Source: Gracilibacillus salinarum (GTDB lineage Bacteria > Bacillota > Bacilli > Bacillales > Amphibacillaceae). From it: DNA of 64,000 nucleotides. Below are positions 9,479 to 17,485 of the stretch, piece by piece. The stretch's first letter is position 1. Every line of letters begins with the position of its first letter. The stretch spans positions 1,860,001 through 1,924,000 of the forward strand of contig NZ_CP095071.1 in assembly GCF_022919575.1 (NCBI RefSeq). Direction: 5' to 3'. Below the pieces are notes generated by a model. The model worked only from the letters and a program-made list of their open reading frames with translations, did not search any database and was not told the origin of the DNA. The translations under genes and the position numbers were made by a program.

Positions 9479-9505
9479 GACGTAGTGGATGGTGGAATGT
9501 GTTCA
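9479..9505 (-). promoter_or_regulatory. candidate ECF-type promoter upstream of the sigma gene
   Basis: On the reverse strand TGAACA (9505-9500), a 17-bp spacer and CGTC (9482-9479) resemble the AAC/CGT boxes recognised by extracytoplasmic-function sigma factors. The site is 26 bp upstream of the start codon, which suggests autoregulation. Only one site was seen, so the match is suggestive. Confidence 0.5.
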
Positions 9506-9737
9506 TTTTTTTTAAATAATGCTAGGAAGTTTTCTTAACATACTAAATTATGACTTTCTCTTTTGTATCATTAAAGTATTTTTTCTAAGTACATAAAGAT
9601 TACTAGCTTACTGATAAGAGGCATTATTACCGTGTATGACAACAAATGATATTAATTTTGTACTAAATAAGTGTCATTCTATTTTGCCATAGATAATGTC
9701 CTAAGCTTACTCTCCGTATTTACCTCGAACAATAAGG

Positions 9738-9766
9738 TTGACATTATCACCATCTATCTTTACTAT
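9738..9766 (+). promoter_or_regulatory. SigA promoter of the YeeE/YedE gene
   Basis: TTGACA (9738-9743), a 17-bp spacer and TACTAT (9761-9766) make a near-consensus vegetative promoter 47 bp upstream of the GTG start at 9813. Confidence 0.8.
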
Positions 9767-9812
9767 TAAAAAGTATTATTCCGATAAAATTAATAGGGAA
9801 AGGGTGTTTTGA

Positions 9813-11069
9813 GTGGAAACAACCGCAAAGAATCGAACTGCTCAGCAAACCGATCAGTTGGCAACACAACACAAAGAGTTAAATGCTCCACAGACGCCAC
9901 TAATTATCGGTGCGCTTATTGTTGGGTTCGTATTGCTTATCTATTTAATGGTAACGCAAGATATCTCTCAGTCATTATTATTAGTAATAGGATTATTACT
10001 TGGATATACATTATTCCATGCTCGATTTGGCTTTACCTCCGCATTTCGCCGATTTGCATCTGTAGGGAACGGACAAGCCTTAAGGGCTCACATGCTGATG
10101 TTAGCAGTAGCAGTAACACTATTTGCTCCGATTCTAGCATTTGGTGTGTCATTCTTTGGAACTGGTGTGTCAGGTTATGTATCGCCAATAGGAATTAGTC
10201 TACTAGTTGGTGCTTTTATGTTTGGTGTAGGTATGCAGTTAGGCGGCGGGTGTGCATCTGGTACACTTTATGCTGTTGGTGGCGGACGTACTGTCATGTT
10301 AATTACACTATTATTCTTTATTGTAGGAGCTACAATTGGAGCTGCCCACTTTTCATTCTGGACGCAGGACCTGCCATCTTTTGAACCTGTTTCATTAGCT
10401 ACATCTACAGGTCTTGGTTATGGTGGTGCATGGTTCGTATCGATCTTGTTATTTGGCTTGATTGCATGGATCACATTAGTAGTGGAAAGAAAAAGAAAAG
10501 CTCCAAAAATGGCTGCATTACCAACTACTGCTGGCTGGAAACGTATTTTCCGTGGTTCATGGCCGTTATTTGCCGCAGCCATTGCTCTGGCTGTATTAAA
10601 TGCATTAACGCTAATGACTCGTGGAGCGCCATGGGGTATTACTTCTGCCTTCGCATTATGGGGATCAAAAGTTGCACAATTCTTCGGTATGGATCCTGCA
10701 AGTTGGGGGTTCTGGCAAGGAGCGAATGCTCAAGCATTAGAAGCATCAATATTTGCTGATTCAACTACTGTATTGAACTTTGGTGTGATTCTTGGTGCAT
10801 TTTTAGCTTCTGCCGCGGGAGGACTTTTCAAGTTTACCCGATTAAATGTGAAAAATGTTCTGGCGTCCATCATCGGTGGATTGCTGATGGGATATGGAGC
10901 GCGATTAGCCTTTGGCTGTAACATCGGTGCATATTTCGGTGGCATTTCTTCCTTCAGCCTTCACGGTTACATTTGGGGAATTCTAGCGTTAGCAGGAACG
11001 TTTGTCGCACTTTATCTGCGGCCCATGTTTGGACTATCTGTTCCAAAACCTAAAGATTCATTTTGTTAA
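9813..11069 (+). CDS. YeeE/YedE family sulfur-compound transporter
   Basis: A 418-residue polytopic membrane protein of the YeeE/YedE family, members of which import thiosulfate or other reduced sulfur compounds. The two family signatures are present: GGGCASG around Cys147 and FGCNIGA around Cys369. These cysteines line the conducting path in characterised members. About ten hydrophobic helices are visible. The GTG start at 9813 follows an AAAGGGTG ribosome site and a good SigA promoter. A terminator at 11075 makes it monocistronic. No TusA or rhodanese partner gene is adjacent. Confidence 0.9.
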   Translation: METTAKNRTAQQTDQLATQHKELNAPQTPLIIGALIVGFVLLIYLMVTQDISQSLLLVIGLLLGYTLFHARFGFTSAFRRFASVGNGQALRAHMLMLAVAVTLFAPILAFGVSFFGTGVSGYVSPIGISLLVGAFMFGVGMQLGGGCASGTLYAVGGGRTVMLITLLFFIVGATIGAAHFSFWTQDLPSFEPVSLATSTGLGYGGAWFVSILLFGLIAWITLVVERKRKAPKMAALPTTAGWKRIFRGSWPLFAAAIALAVLNALTLMTRGAPWGITSAFALWGSKVAQFFGMDPASWGFWQGANAQALEASIFADSTTVLNFGVILGAFLASAAGGLFKFTRLNVKNVLASIIGGLLMGYGARLAFGCNIGAYFGGISSFSLHGYIWGILALAGTFVALYLRPMFGLSVPKPKDSFC

Positions 11070-11074
11070 AGAGA

Positions 11075-11107
11075 AGTAGGTATCACATCGGTGGTACCTG
11101 CTTTTTT
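11075..11107 (+). terminator. rho-independent terminator
   Basis: A 12-bp stem (arms 11075-11086 and 11091-11102, loop ATCG, two G-T pairs) is followed by a T-run. It ends the YeeE/YedE transcript right after its stop codon. Confidence 0.85.
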
Positions 11108-11228
11108 ATTTGGAATCAATGGATACTCCCCTTGCTCTAATAAAAAAATGAGCATACGCCCATCTCGATGTCAACGAATTTTTATGGAAGAGGATGACGC
11201 ATAATAGTTCAATCCTGGTACTGGAGTG

Positions 11229-11650
11229 GAGAAAATTCTTTCTACCGGACAGTTGATTGCATTTCTTCTCACATTTTGTCCGTTTGAGCTTCTAACGGAC
11301 AATTGACCACTTTCCTTTCTTCATTTTGTCCGTTTGAGCTCTTCTAACGGACAATTGACCACTTCTCTTTCTCCATTTTGTCCGTTTGAGCTCTTCTAAC
11401 GGACAATTGACCGCCTCCCTTTCCTCATTTTGTCCGTTTGAGCTCTTCTAACGGACAATTGACCGCTTTTCTTTCTCCATTTTGTACGTTTGAGCTCTTC
11501 TAACGGACAATTGACCACTTCCCTTTCTTCGTTTTGTCCGTTTGAGCTCTTCTAACGGACAATTGACCACTTCTCTTTCTCCATTTTGTCCGTTTGGGCT
11601 CTTCAATCGGACAATTCCTTTCTTCTCCTCCCCGGTTTTGTCCGTAAAAC
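11229..11650. repeat. tandem array of 52-bp hairpin units
   Basis: About eight head-to-tail units. The GTC of TTGTCC recurs at 11278 (approx.), 11328, 11380, 11432, 11484, 11536, 11588 and 11640, so the first interval is 50 bp and the rest are exactly 52 bp. Each unit contains an inverted repeat, TTGTCCGTT and AACGGACAA, separated by 11 bp that include GAGCTC. The remaining 23 bp form a pyrimidine-rich spacer. The arms are better conserved than the spacers, and the edge units are degenerate. The period is not a multiple of three, so the reverse-strand open frames crossing it are unlikely to be genes. Function unknown. Confidence 0.9.
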
Positions 11651-11909
11651 TCAGCATTTGTCTCGTCCCCCAGCAGTAATTCCCAGCATCCCCTCTGAGA
11701 CCTTATGAAAAGAACATCCGCGACTACAACAAGATAGATTAGACTATGATTCATAATTGGTACAGAAACACGGATCGTAATTAGTATAACTATGACAAGC
11801 GAGAGGCATATCCCCTAATAAGCAGCATATAAAAATGCATATTATTATCAGAGTGAATACTAATACGGTATAATTATATTTCGACTATCGAAATAAAGGG
11901 GTTCTGTTT

Positions 11910-13097
11910 GTGGATGAAGCAGCTATAAAAAAGGAAAAGATTTGGACGAAGGATTTTGCCCTCATTTGTTTGGCAAATTTTTTTATATTTTTAGGCTTTC
12001 AAATGACATTACCGACGATACCGTTATTTGTCCAACAATTAGGTGGCAGTGATGAGTTAATTGGAATTATTACAGGTATTTTTACGTTTTCAGCATTATT
12101 ATTACGTCCCACTGCCGGACATGCATTGGAGTCTAAGGGACGACAGTTTGTCTATATGATCGGGCTTGGCATTTTTGTAATATCGATTGGATCTTTTGCT
12201 TTTATTACCAGTATGATCTTTCTGTTCATCATGCGTTGTGTACAAGGATTAGGATGGGGCTTTTCCACCACGGCTACCGGAACGATTGCGACCGATTTAA
12301 TCCCGAAGAGCAGACGTGGTGAAGGGATGGGATATTTCGGGCTTTCAGGTAATTTAGCGCTTGCCTTTGGACCGGCATTAGGTCTTACGTTATACGGCTA
12401 TATTTCATTTACAATGCTGTTCTTAATTTGTTCGGCGCTGGGATTAGTGGCGTTCATTTTATCCAGCCAAATTACGTACAAGCCCGTCGATCCGAATGCC
12501 AAGAAAACCGTCGCCCCACGATTTGACGTATTGGAGAAAAAAGCATTACGTCCATCGCTCTTACTATTTTTCATAACAACAGCTTTTGGCGGCATTGCAT
12601 CTTTCCTGCCATTATATACAGAGCAGGAAGGGATAGCAGGGATCGAGATCTACTTCTTTGTATTTGCGATTTCGTTGATGATTACCCGGACGTATGCGGG
12701 CCAATTGTATGATCGCAAAGGGCATATCGTCGTCTTCTTGCCTGGGACGGTTGCCATCTTTACGGCAATGGTATTATTAGCTTGGCTGCCGAATTCGTTC
12801 GTTCTGTACTTAGCTGCTGCATTATATGGATTAGGTTTCGGTACCGTACAGCCTGCACTTCAGGCATGGGCAGTGAACCAGGCACCTGATAATCGTAAAG
12901 GCATGGCAAATGCAACGTTCTTCTCCTTCTTCGATTTGGGGGTAGGTGTCGGCGCGATTGGCTTTGGCTTTATTGCATCTGCATTCGGCTATCATTACAT
13001 TTACATCACATCTTCCGTTTCGATTATGACATCGATAGTATTGTATCTATCATTGCTGGTCAGGGATAAAAGAATGCAACAACAGACCAGCGTCTAA
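11910..13097 (+). CDS. major facilitator superfamily transporter
   Basis: A 395-residue protein with twelve predicted helices in two halves. The drug-efflux-like MFS loop motif between helices 2 and 3 appears as RPTAGHALESKGRQ, repeated more weakly in the second half as RTYAGQLYDRKGH. It starts at GTG 11910 behind AAAGGGG; a TATAAT box at 11869-11874 may belong to its promoter. A terminator follows, so it stands alone. It probably exports a small molecule, but nothing in the sequence fixes the substrate. The iron-regulated gene downstream is convergent and separately terminated. Confidence 0.88.
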   Translation: MDEAAIKKEKIWTKDFALICLANFFIFLGFQMTLPTIPLFVQQLGGSDELIGIITGIFTFSALLLRPTAGHALESKGRQFVYMIGLGIFVISIGSFAFITSMIFLFIMRCVQGLGWGFSTTATGTIATDLIPKSRRGEGMGYFGLSGNLALAFGPALGLTLYGYISFTMLFLICSALGLVAFILSSQITYKPVDPNAKKTVAPRFDVLEKKALRPSLLLFFITTAFGGIASFLPLYTEQEGIAGIEIYFFVFAISLMITRTYAGQLYDRKGHIVVFLPGTVAIFTAMVLLAWLPNSFVLYLAAALYGLGFGTVQPALQAWAVNQAPDNRKGMANATFFSFFDLGVGVGAIGFGFIASAFGYHYIYITSSVSIMTSIVLYLSLLVRDKRMQQQTSV

Positions 13098-13114
13098 CAC
13101 AGTGAAAATTAGTT

Positions 13115-13146
13115 GAGGGTTCTTCTATCAGAACCCTCTGCTTTTT
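13115..13146 (+). terminator. rho-independent terminator of the MFS gene
   Basis: An 8-bp stem, GAGGGTTC (13115-13122) with GAACCCTC (13131-13138), is followed by TGCTTTTT. Confidence 0.85.
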
Positions 13147-13243
13147 AATTGGACCTATGCCCCCATTCCAACTGTTTTCCCCAATAAAGCCTGCCAGGAT
13201 ACAATGGAAGCTGGTCCAGCCAATTATGGTTGGATAGACAACT

Positions 13244-13286
13244 ATAAAAAAACATCCACCTTCCATTTACATGGTCAGTGAATGTT
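13244..13286 (-). terminator. rho-independent terminator of the siderophore-binding gene
   Basis: On the reverse strand AACATTCAC (13286-13278) pairs with GTGGATGTT (13259-13251, one G-T pair) and is followed by a T-run. It lies 77 bp past the stop of the lipoprotein gene. Confidence 0.75.
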
Positions 13287-13362
13287 TTGATAGAAGTTAT
13301 TAAAATCAGCTCAATTAGTCTTCTTGAGAGGGCACTTTCCTTTTTTCCGCAAATGCACTCAT

Positions 13363-14325
13363 TTATTCTCCCAAAAAGAACGTACTAAATTGCTCCAACA
13401 AGTATTCCAACGTAATCGGATCACTATCTGCAATCACATGTGTATTTAGCTCCAACACATTCCCGTTCTGAACGGCCGGGATGTTTTTCCACGTTTCCGT
13501 CTCAAGGAATGCAGTATCGCCGTCAGGGTTCTTACTTAAGACAATATAATCTCCCGCAAAGTCCGAGATCACTTCTAGTGACAAGGAGTAATACCCGTCT
13601 GCCAATGCTTTCTCTTTGACCTTCTCAGGCATGTTCAACTCCATCTCCTGGTACAATAACTCTGTTCCACGACCCCAGTTGTCACCGAATACAGCCATTT
13701 GTTTCACATCATTTTCAAGAACAGAAACGGTCGCATCTTCTCCGATCTTGGCTTTAATCTCTTCACCAGTTTCTGTTGCGCGGGCTTTGAAATCTTCTAC
13801 CCAATCTTTTGCTTCTTGTTCTTTGTTAAGGACTTTTCCGATTTCTTCGTGCTGCTCTAAGTAACTTAGCTTACCGTAAGTGAAAGAAACGGTTGGTGCA
13901 ATTTCTTTCAATTTATCAATATTTTTCAACCAGGAACCTACGATGATTAAGTCTGGTTCTAATTCAATGATTTTCTCTAAGCTTTCTTCCGTTACAGCTT
14001 CAATACCTTCTAATTTATCTGCCATGATCGGATTGTTAAATGTCCATTCATCTACACCAACGACATTTCCACCCAATGCAAGCACATTCGGTGCATAAGA
14101 TAATGCTACGATACGTTGTGGATTACTAGGCAGTTCAATAGGACCTTCTTCCGATTCATATGTGAACGTTTCAGATGAAGATGCTTCTTCCTCTTCATTG
14201 CTTGTTTCTTGCGCATCTGATTCAGAAGCAGATGCCTCATCTGATCCTGAGGAATCCTCTGCGTTCCCACAAGCCGCTAATAAAAGCGCTGTTACAAATA
14301 AAAATGCGATAAGTACTTTCTTCAA
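13363..14325 (-). CDS. iron-siderophore ABC transporter substrate-binding lipoprotein
   Basis: A 320-residue class-III (FhuD/BtuF-like) binding protein. The signal peptide ends in the lipobox LLAAC with Cys19, followed by a Ser/Glu/Ala-rich linker (about 20-50). The fold is the usual two lobes joined by a long helix, with the family motifs QRIVALSYAPNVLALG and LEPDLIIVGS. It should capture a ferric siderophore at the cell surface. A SigA promoter and a perfect Fur box upstream indicate iron repression. No permease or ATPase gene is adjacent, so it must work with an importer encoded elsewhere. Confidence 0.92.
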   Translation of the reverse strand: MKKVLIAFLFVTALLLAACGNAEDSSGSDEASASESDAQETSNEEEEASSSETFTYESEEGPIELPSNPQRIVALSYAPNVLALGGNVVGVDEWTFNNPIMADKLEGIEAVTEESLEKIIELEPDLIIVGSWLKNIDKLKEIAPTVSFTYGKLSYLEQHEEIGKVLNKEQEAKDWVEDFKARATETGEEIKAKIGEDATVSVLENDVKQMAVFGDNWGRGTELLYQEMELNMPEKVKEKALADGYYSLSLEVISDFAGDYIVLSKNPDGDTAFLETETWKNIPAVQNGNVLELNTHVIADSDPITLEYLLEQFSTFFLGE

Positions 14326-14368
14326 GTTATTCCCTCTCCTTAATATGTACAGGTTAAATGATAGTTAT

Positions 14369-14383
14369 TGATAATGATTATCA
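14369..14383 (-). promoter_or_regulatory. Fur box
   Basis: TGATAAT-G-ATTATCA is a perfect 7-1-7 inverted repeat, the classical Bacillus Fur site. It lies between the -10 box and the start codon of the siderophore-binding gene, where Fur would block transcription in iron-replete cells. Confidence 0.92.
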
Positions 14384-14392
14384 ATATTATTT

Positions 14393-14421
14393 ATATTACG
14401 CCTATTCATCAGGGTTGTCAA
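14393..14421 (-). promoter_or_regulatory. SigA promoter of the siderophore-binding gene
   Basis: On the reverse strand TTGACA (14421-14416), 17 bp, TAATAT (14398-14393). The Fur box begins 9 bp downstream of the -10 box, over the expected start point. The remaining sequence up to the forward gene at 14642 is AT-rich with no clear second promoter. Confidence 0.8.
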
Positions 14422-14641
14422 TATACTTTTTTAGTGCAAAATTGTTACAAATGATTGATTTGTATATGGTAAAACAATCCAACAAGTGATAAAATTTATT
14501 TACTTATATGCACAGGATTTTAGACAACTAGTAAATATAGCAGCTGGGATTCCTTTGACATCCTGTTTTCTTCATTAGATATACCAGAATCAAAGGTTGT
14601 ATATAAGTAAAAATTAACCTGACAGGAGAAAAGAAAAAGAC

Positions 14642-15136
14642 ATGAAGGAAATCAAATGTTACTACTTTCAAGCTGTGATACTAGCTGACATCCAACTTGT
14701 ATCTGATTGCTTAAATCAAGATGAACATGTACTGCAATGGAATGACCAGATTATAGAGAATATCTTCGATGGAAAAGAAGAAGATTTAGCAGAAGGATCA
14801 ACCTATATCACCAGACAAAAATTAGGTAAAAAAATCTATACCCTGCCTGCTACCTATACCACCTTTAACCCACCACATCATGTAGCCGTATCATCAAAGA
14901 CAAAAGAAGGTCTAAGCAAGACGGAATATACCCTTACTGAATACGATGGGGGTACCGTGTTTACAGTAGAAGTAACGTTAATACCAGCTAATTCTTATTA
15001 TAAATTTATAACTAATCTGATGAAGTGGTCCTTTAAGTATGTATACGATGATCAGTTTCAGAAATTTATCGATTATGTAAGTGAACAGGCAAGTAAATCC
15101 TCTAGTGATGAAACAGCTGCTCTCACAATAGATTAA
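14642..15136 (+). CDS. SRPBCC-fold protein
   Basis: A 164-residue soluble protein of the START/SRPBCC superfamily (polyketide-cyclase or AHSA1-like helix-grip fold). Signs are the N-terminal strand, the LQWNDQIIE helix region, the GSTYITRQ and TYTTFNPPHHVAV strands, and a long C-terminal helix from about residue 115. Such proteins bind hydrophobic ligands in a cavity, and the ligand cannot be told from sequence. An AGGAG site lies about 14 nt upstream of the ATG, which is rather far. It is divergent from the Fur-controlled gene and apparently monocistronic. Confidence 0.75.
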   Translation: MKEIKCYYFQAVILADIQLVSDCLNQDEHVLQWNDQIIENIFDGKEEDLAEGSTYITRQKLGKKIYTLPATYTTFNPPHHVAVSSKTKEGLSKTEYTLTEYDGGTVFTVEVTLIPANSYYKFITNLMKWSFKYVYDDQFQKFIDYVSEQASKSSSDETAALTID

Positions 15137-15213
15137 ATCGTACTATTACGAAAAAATAGGTTGATTCCTGTTCTTTTTATTTTGAATTAAGAATATAGCC
15201 GATACTTCTAAAT

Positions 15214-15610
15214 CTACTCCTCCCCCTTCTTCAGATACTCCTCCAACATCCGATCCGCCTCAGCCGCTTTCCTCCTCTTCTCCTCCTCCGTCTCCGTCTT
15301 TTGTTTCACCGGCTGACTCTTCTGCTTCATATACCAATCCGGTACTATATCCCGTTTAGCTGTCGACCAATTTGTCTGATTGGCTGGCTTTCTCTGTCTT
15401 GCCTTTCTTTGTTGCTCCAATGGACTGGCATCCTCTACTGTTTTCACGGCCATCCTAGACCAATTCAACAGCACACTTTCTAAATATTTCACCCCTTTTG
15501 CCTCTGCTTTGGCAGCAAGCTCCATTGCTTTGGATAACAACTCATAACCATACTCTTCATACCACTGAGTTAACAGTTCATAGTTAAATGGTGATTCACT
15601 GATTCCTTTT
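15214..15610 (-). pseudogene. truncated 3' fragment of a RepO/DnaD-like replisome-organizer gene
   Basis: About 130 codons match the C-terminal third of the intact gene at 17486-18529: KGISESPFNYELLTQWY, then AMELAAKAEAKGVKYLESV, then the Lys/Glu-rich tail. DNA similarity is over 90 % by eye. The 5' part is missing; at 15609 the homology stops and a copy of the dispersed intergenic repeat begins. An internal ATG at 15540 leaves a 108-codon open frame, but this lacks the N-terminal DNA-binding domain. It lies in the same orientation as the intact copy, with nagA between them. Confidence 0.85.
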
Positions 15611-15669
15611 TAGTTATCTCTTGAATCTTGAAGTGGAGATATTACGGACAGTTAGCGCCGTGATAAAAG
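15609..15669. repeat. dispersed intergenic repeat, copy A (right half)
   Basis: Matches the right half of the copy at 52557-52690: TTGAAGTGG followed by TATTACGGAC, a GTTAGCGCCGTG-like block and AAAAG. It abuts the broken end of the RepO-like fragment. Confidence 0.75.
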
Positions 15670-15691
15670 ATATAAAGCATAATACAATAAT

Positions 15692-15720
15692 TTGACTCAT
15701 TTATTAAATAACATTATAAT
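15692..15720 (+). promoter_or_regulatory. SigA promoter for the antisense RNA of the toxin locus
   Basis: TTGACT (15692-15697), a 17-bp spacer and TATAAT (15715-15720). No forward-strand gene follows; transcription would produce an RNA of about 145 nt running into the hairpin at 15815-15867 and overlapping the toxin gene's 3' end. Confidence 0.75.
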
Positions 15721-15726
15721 ACAATA

Positions 15727-15872
15727 TAAGAAAACCGAGTGGCTGTTACCACTCGGTGTCAGTAACTACATGCCGCATGAAGAGCGGCTGACCAACTAGA
15801 GGTTGAAGTATGCTAAAAGAAGTAATCATCTGACTCTTTGGTGGAGCGACAGACGATTACTTCTTTTTTCTA
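15727..15872 (+). ncRNA. candidate antitoxin antisense RNA (type I toxin-antitoxin)
   Basis: Predicted to start about 7 bp after the -10 box at 15715-15720. It should end at an 18-bp stem (15815-15832 with 15850-15867, one mismatch) followed by T residues. It is complementary to the whole 3' untranslated region and the last codons of the toxin gene at 15857-15970. This is the arrangement of TxpA/RatA-like type I systems, in which a 3'-overlapping RNA drives degradation of the toxin mRNA. Both ends are predicted from sequence only. Confidence 0.65.
15735..15756 (-). terminator. probable terminator of the toxin mRNA
   Basis: Perfect 8-bp stem CCGAGTGG/CCACTCGG (15735-15742 with 15749-15756). 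On the reverse strand TTTTCTTAT follows, as expected for an intrinsic terminator about 100 bp past the toxin stop codon. Confidence 0.65.
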
Positions 15873-15970
15873 TTGGTGACTAATGCAATAATTGCTACTA
15901 TAGTTGCTAGGAACGTAGCTAAAAATATGCCGAATTGAAAAAGCATGCTCATTGCTTCATATGTCACCAT
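15857..15970 (-). CDS. holin-like type I toxin, 37 residues
   Basis: A small reverse-strand gene: ATG at 15970, stop at 15857. The protein begins MVTYEAMSMLFQFGIF, continues as one hydrophobic helix to about residue 32, and ends NRKKK. The M-x-TYEAL-type start, single membrane helix and Lys-rich end are the pattern of Firmicute putative holin-like toxins (TxpA/BsrG-like), which depolarise the membrane when overproduced. AAAGGGGGTG lies 6 nt upstream of the start. A TATAAT at 16044-16039 with a weak -35 may be its promoter, leaving a long 5' leader. The antisense RNA at 15727-15872 is its likely antitoxin. Confidence 0.8.
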   Translation of the reverse strand: MVTYEAMSMLFQFGIFLATFLATIVAIIALVTNRKKK

Positions 15971-16225
15971 ATTAAACACCCCCTTTCTTTTTAGGGAGTG
16001 TCAACCGCCTATTCGCTCTATGTAGTTACTATAATTTAATTATAACAATAAGATGCAAAACAAACTATTAAAATATGAAAAAATTCATCACACTTCATTG
16101 CTTAGTACCTCGCATTCAAAGCAAGGACAAAACTGCCTCTCGTATTATACAACAAAGCGAAATGACAGATTGGTATTCCAGAATCAAAAAATTAATCTAG
16201 TGCCTACTAAACTAATCCTTCATAT

Positions 16226-16277
16226 AAAGTGAGACTTCAATCAGTGGGGGGATTACGGACGGTTAGCGCCGTGTAAA
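16226..16277. repeat. dispersed intergenic repeat, copy B (internally deleted)
   Basis: Begins AAAGTGAGACTTCAATCAG and ends GATTACGGAC then GGTTAGCGCCGTG and AAAAA, i.e. both ends of the 134-bp copy at 52557-52690 without its middle. The rest of 15971-16320 holds the toxin leader and AT-rich sequence. Confidence 0.75.
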
Positions 16278-16320
16278 AACTCTATTAAACATATACCTAA
16301 ACACCCTTTCCGAATTTCAA

Positions 16321-17451
16321 TCAACAAGCGTCCCGAGAGTATACTTTCTTCCCATTAACAATGGTCCTCTCAACCATTAAGTCACTGTTTAAAATCATGA
16401 TGTCTGCTTTATACCCTGCAGCAATCCTCCCTCTCGTTTCTCCTTGCCCTATTGCATTCAATGGTCCCTGTGTTGCCATATAAACAGCTTGTTCCAATGG
16501 AATATGACACTGTTCTACGATATACTTCAATCCTTTGTCCAACGTAATTGCACTGCCTGCCAGCTGACCACTTTTCAACGTTACCTTATTGCCAGCCTTT
16601 ACTAAGTTCTTTCCCCGAAAAAAGTATTCTCCATCCGCTAAGTCATTATATCCAGTACAATCAGATATCAAGATCATTTTCTCCTGGCCTTTCACCTTAT
16701 ACAAAAGCTCAATCATACTGGGATTTACATGAATACCATCTGCAATAATTTCGCATGTTATGTCATCATAATACAAAGAAGCTGCAGCTGTACCTGGAGT
16801 TCTATGATGCACAGGGCTCATCGCATTGAATGTATGCGTTATTTGTGTCAAACCAGAATCAATGGCTCCCCCTATTTCTTCCAATGATGCGTTCGTATGT
16901 CCAGCTGATATATGTATGCCGTTTGATTGAAGATAATTCAAGATAGCGTGCTTTTCCACTTCCTCAGGTGCCAATGTAATAACAGAGATATTTTTTAAAT
17001 AAGGATTGATAATCGTATCGACATCATTCCAAGTTAACTCCCTTATATAGGACTTGCTTTGGACTCCACTATAAGCAGGGCTTATCCACGGCCCTTCCAA
17101 ATGAGCGCCGAGGCAATTAGCTCCGCCTGAAGGACTATTCTGATGTATCTTTACACGCCTGAGAAATTGCTCCACATCTTTCTCTGCAGCTGTTCTTGAA
17201 GTTGCCAGAAAAGAGGTTACACCATAGCTTGGAAGACTGTTTGCAATGTCAGTAAATGCTTCTTGATTGTCCATAAAATCAAAACCGTTCACACCATGTA
17301 TGTGAACATCTGTTAAACCTGGACAAATAAAACCATCCTTTACTTCATATAAGGCATGATCCAGATTTTTCTTCTCGTTTCCAATCCAAGTTATTTCGTC
17401 TCCCCTTATTTCAACAAAACAATCCTTCATAATCCGATTGTCAGTAATCAC
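16321..17451 (-). CDS. nagA: N-acetylglucosamine-6-phosphate deacetylase
   Basis: A 376-residue amidohydrolase that removes acetate from GlcNAc-6-phosphate in amino-sugar and cell-wall recycling. Family motifs in order: PGLTDVHIHG, GAHLEGPW, SAGHTNAS, THTFNAMSP and ISDCTGY, together the metal site and the catalytic Asp. The only nearby start is the GTG at 17451, with a weak ribosome site. The frame stays open upstream, and the preceding codons (NSLLKGD) look like a normal NagA N-terminus that has lost its start. The RepO-like gene ends 34 bp upstream, so an insertion there may have removed the original start. No nagB is adjacent. Confidence 0.9.
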   Translation of the reverse strand: MITDNRIMKDCFVEIRGDEITWIGNEKKNLDHALYEVKDGFICPGLTDVHIHGVNGFDFMDNQEAFTDIANSLPSYGVTSFLATSRTAAEKDVEQFLRRVKIHQNSPSGGANCLGAHLEGPWISPAYSGVQSKSYIRELTWNDVDTIINPYLKNISVITLAPEEVEKHAILNYLQSNGIHISAGHTNASLEEIGGAIDSGLTQITHTFNAMSPVHHRTPGTAAASLYYDDITCEIIADGIHVNPSMIELLYKVKGQEKMILISDCTGYNDLADGEYFFRGKNLVKAGNKVTLKSGQLAGSAITLDKGLKYIVEQCHIPLEQAVYMATQGPLNAIGQGETRGRIAAGYKADIMILNSDLMVERTIVNGKKVYSRDAC

Positions 17452-17485
17452 ATCGCCTTTTAAGAGACTGTTAAAAAACGTATCC

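Noticed and set aside
11229..11650. CRISPR array
   Set aside because: The spacers are nearly identical to one another, the repeat itself is palindromic and contiguous, and no cas genes are present.
11448..11754. Reverse-strand open frames across the 52-bp array (69 and 84 codons, Arg/Lys/Gln-rich repeats)
   Set aside because: The period is not a multiple of three, so the frames simply pass through the repeat in successive phases. There is no ribosome site, and the composition follows the DNA repeat.
15214..15540. 108-codon frame as a functional gene
   Set aside because: It is only the C-terminal third of the RepO-like protein, begins at an internal Met and is cut by the dispersed repeat, so it is listed as a pseudogene.
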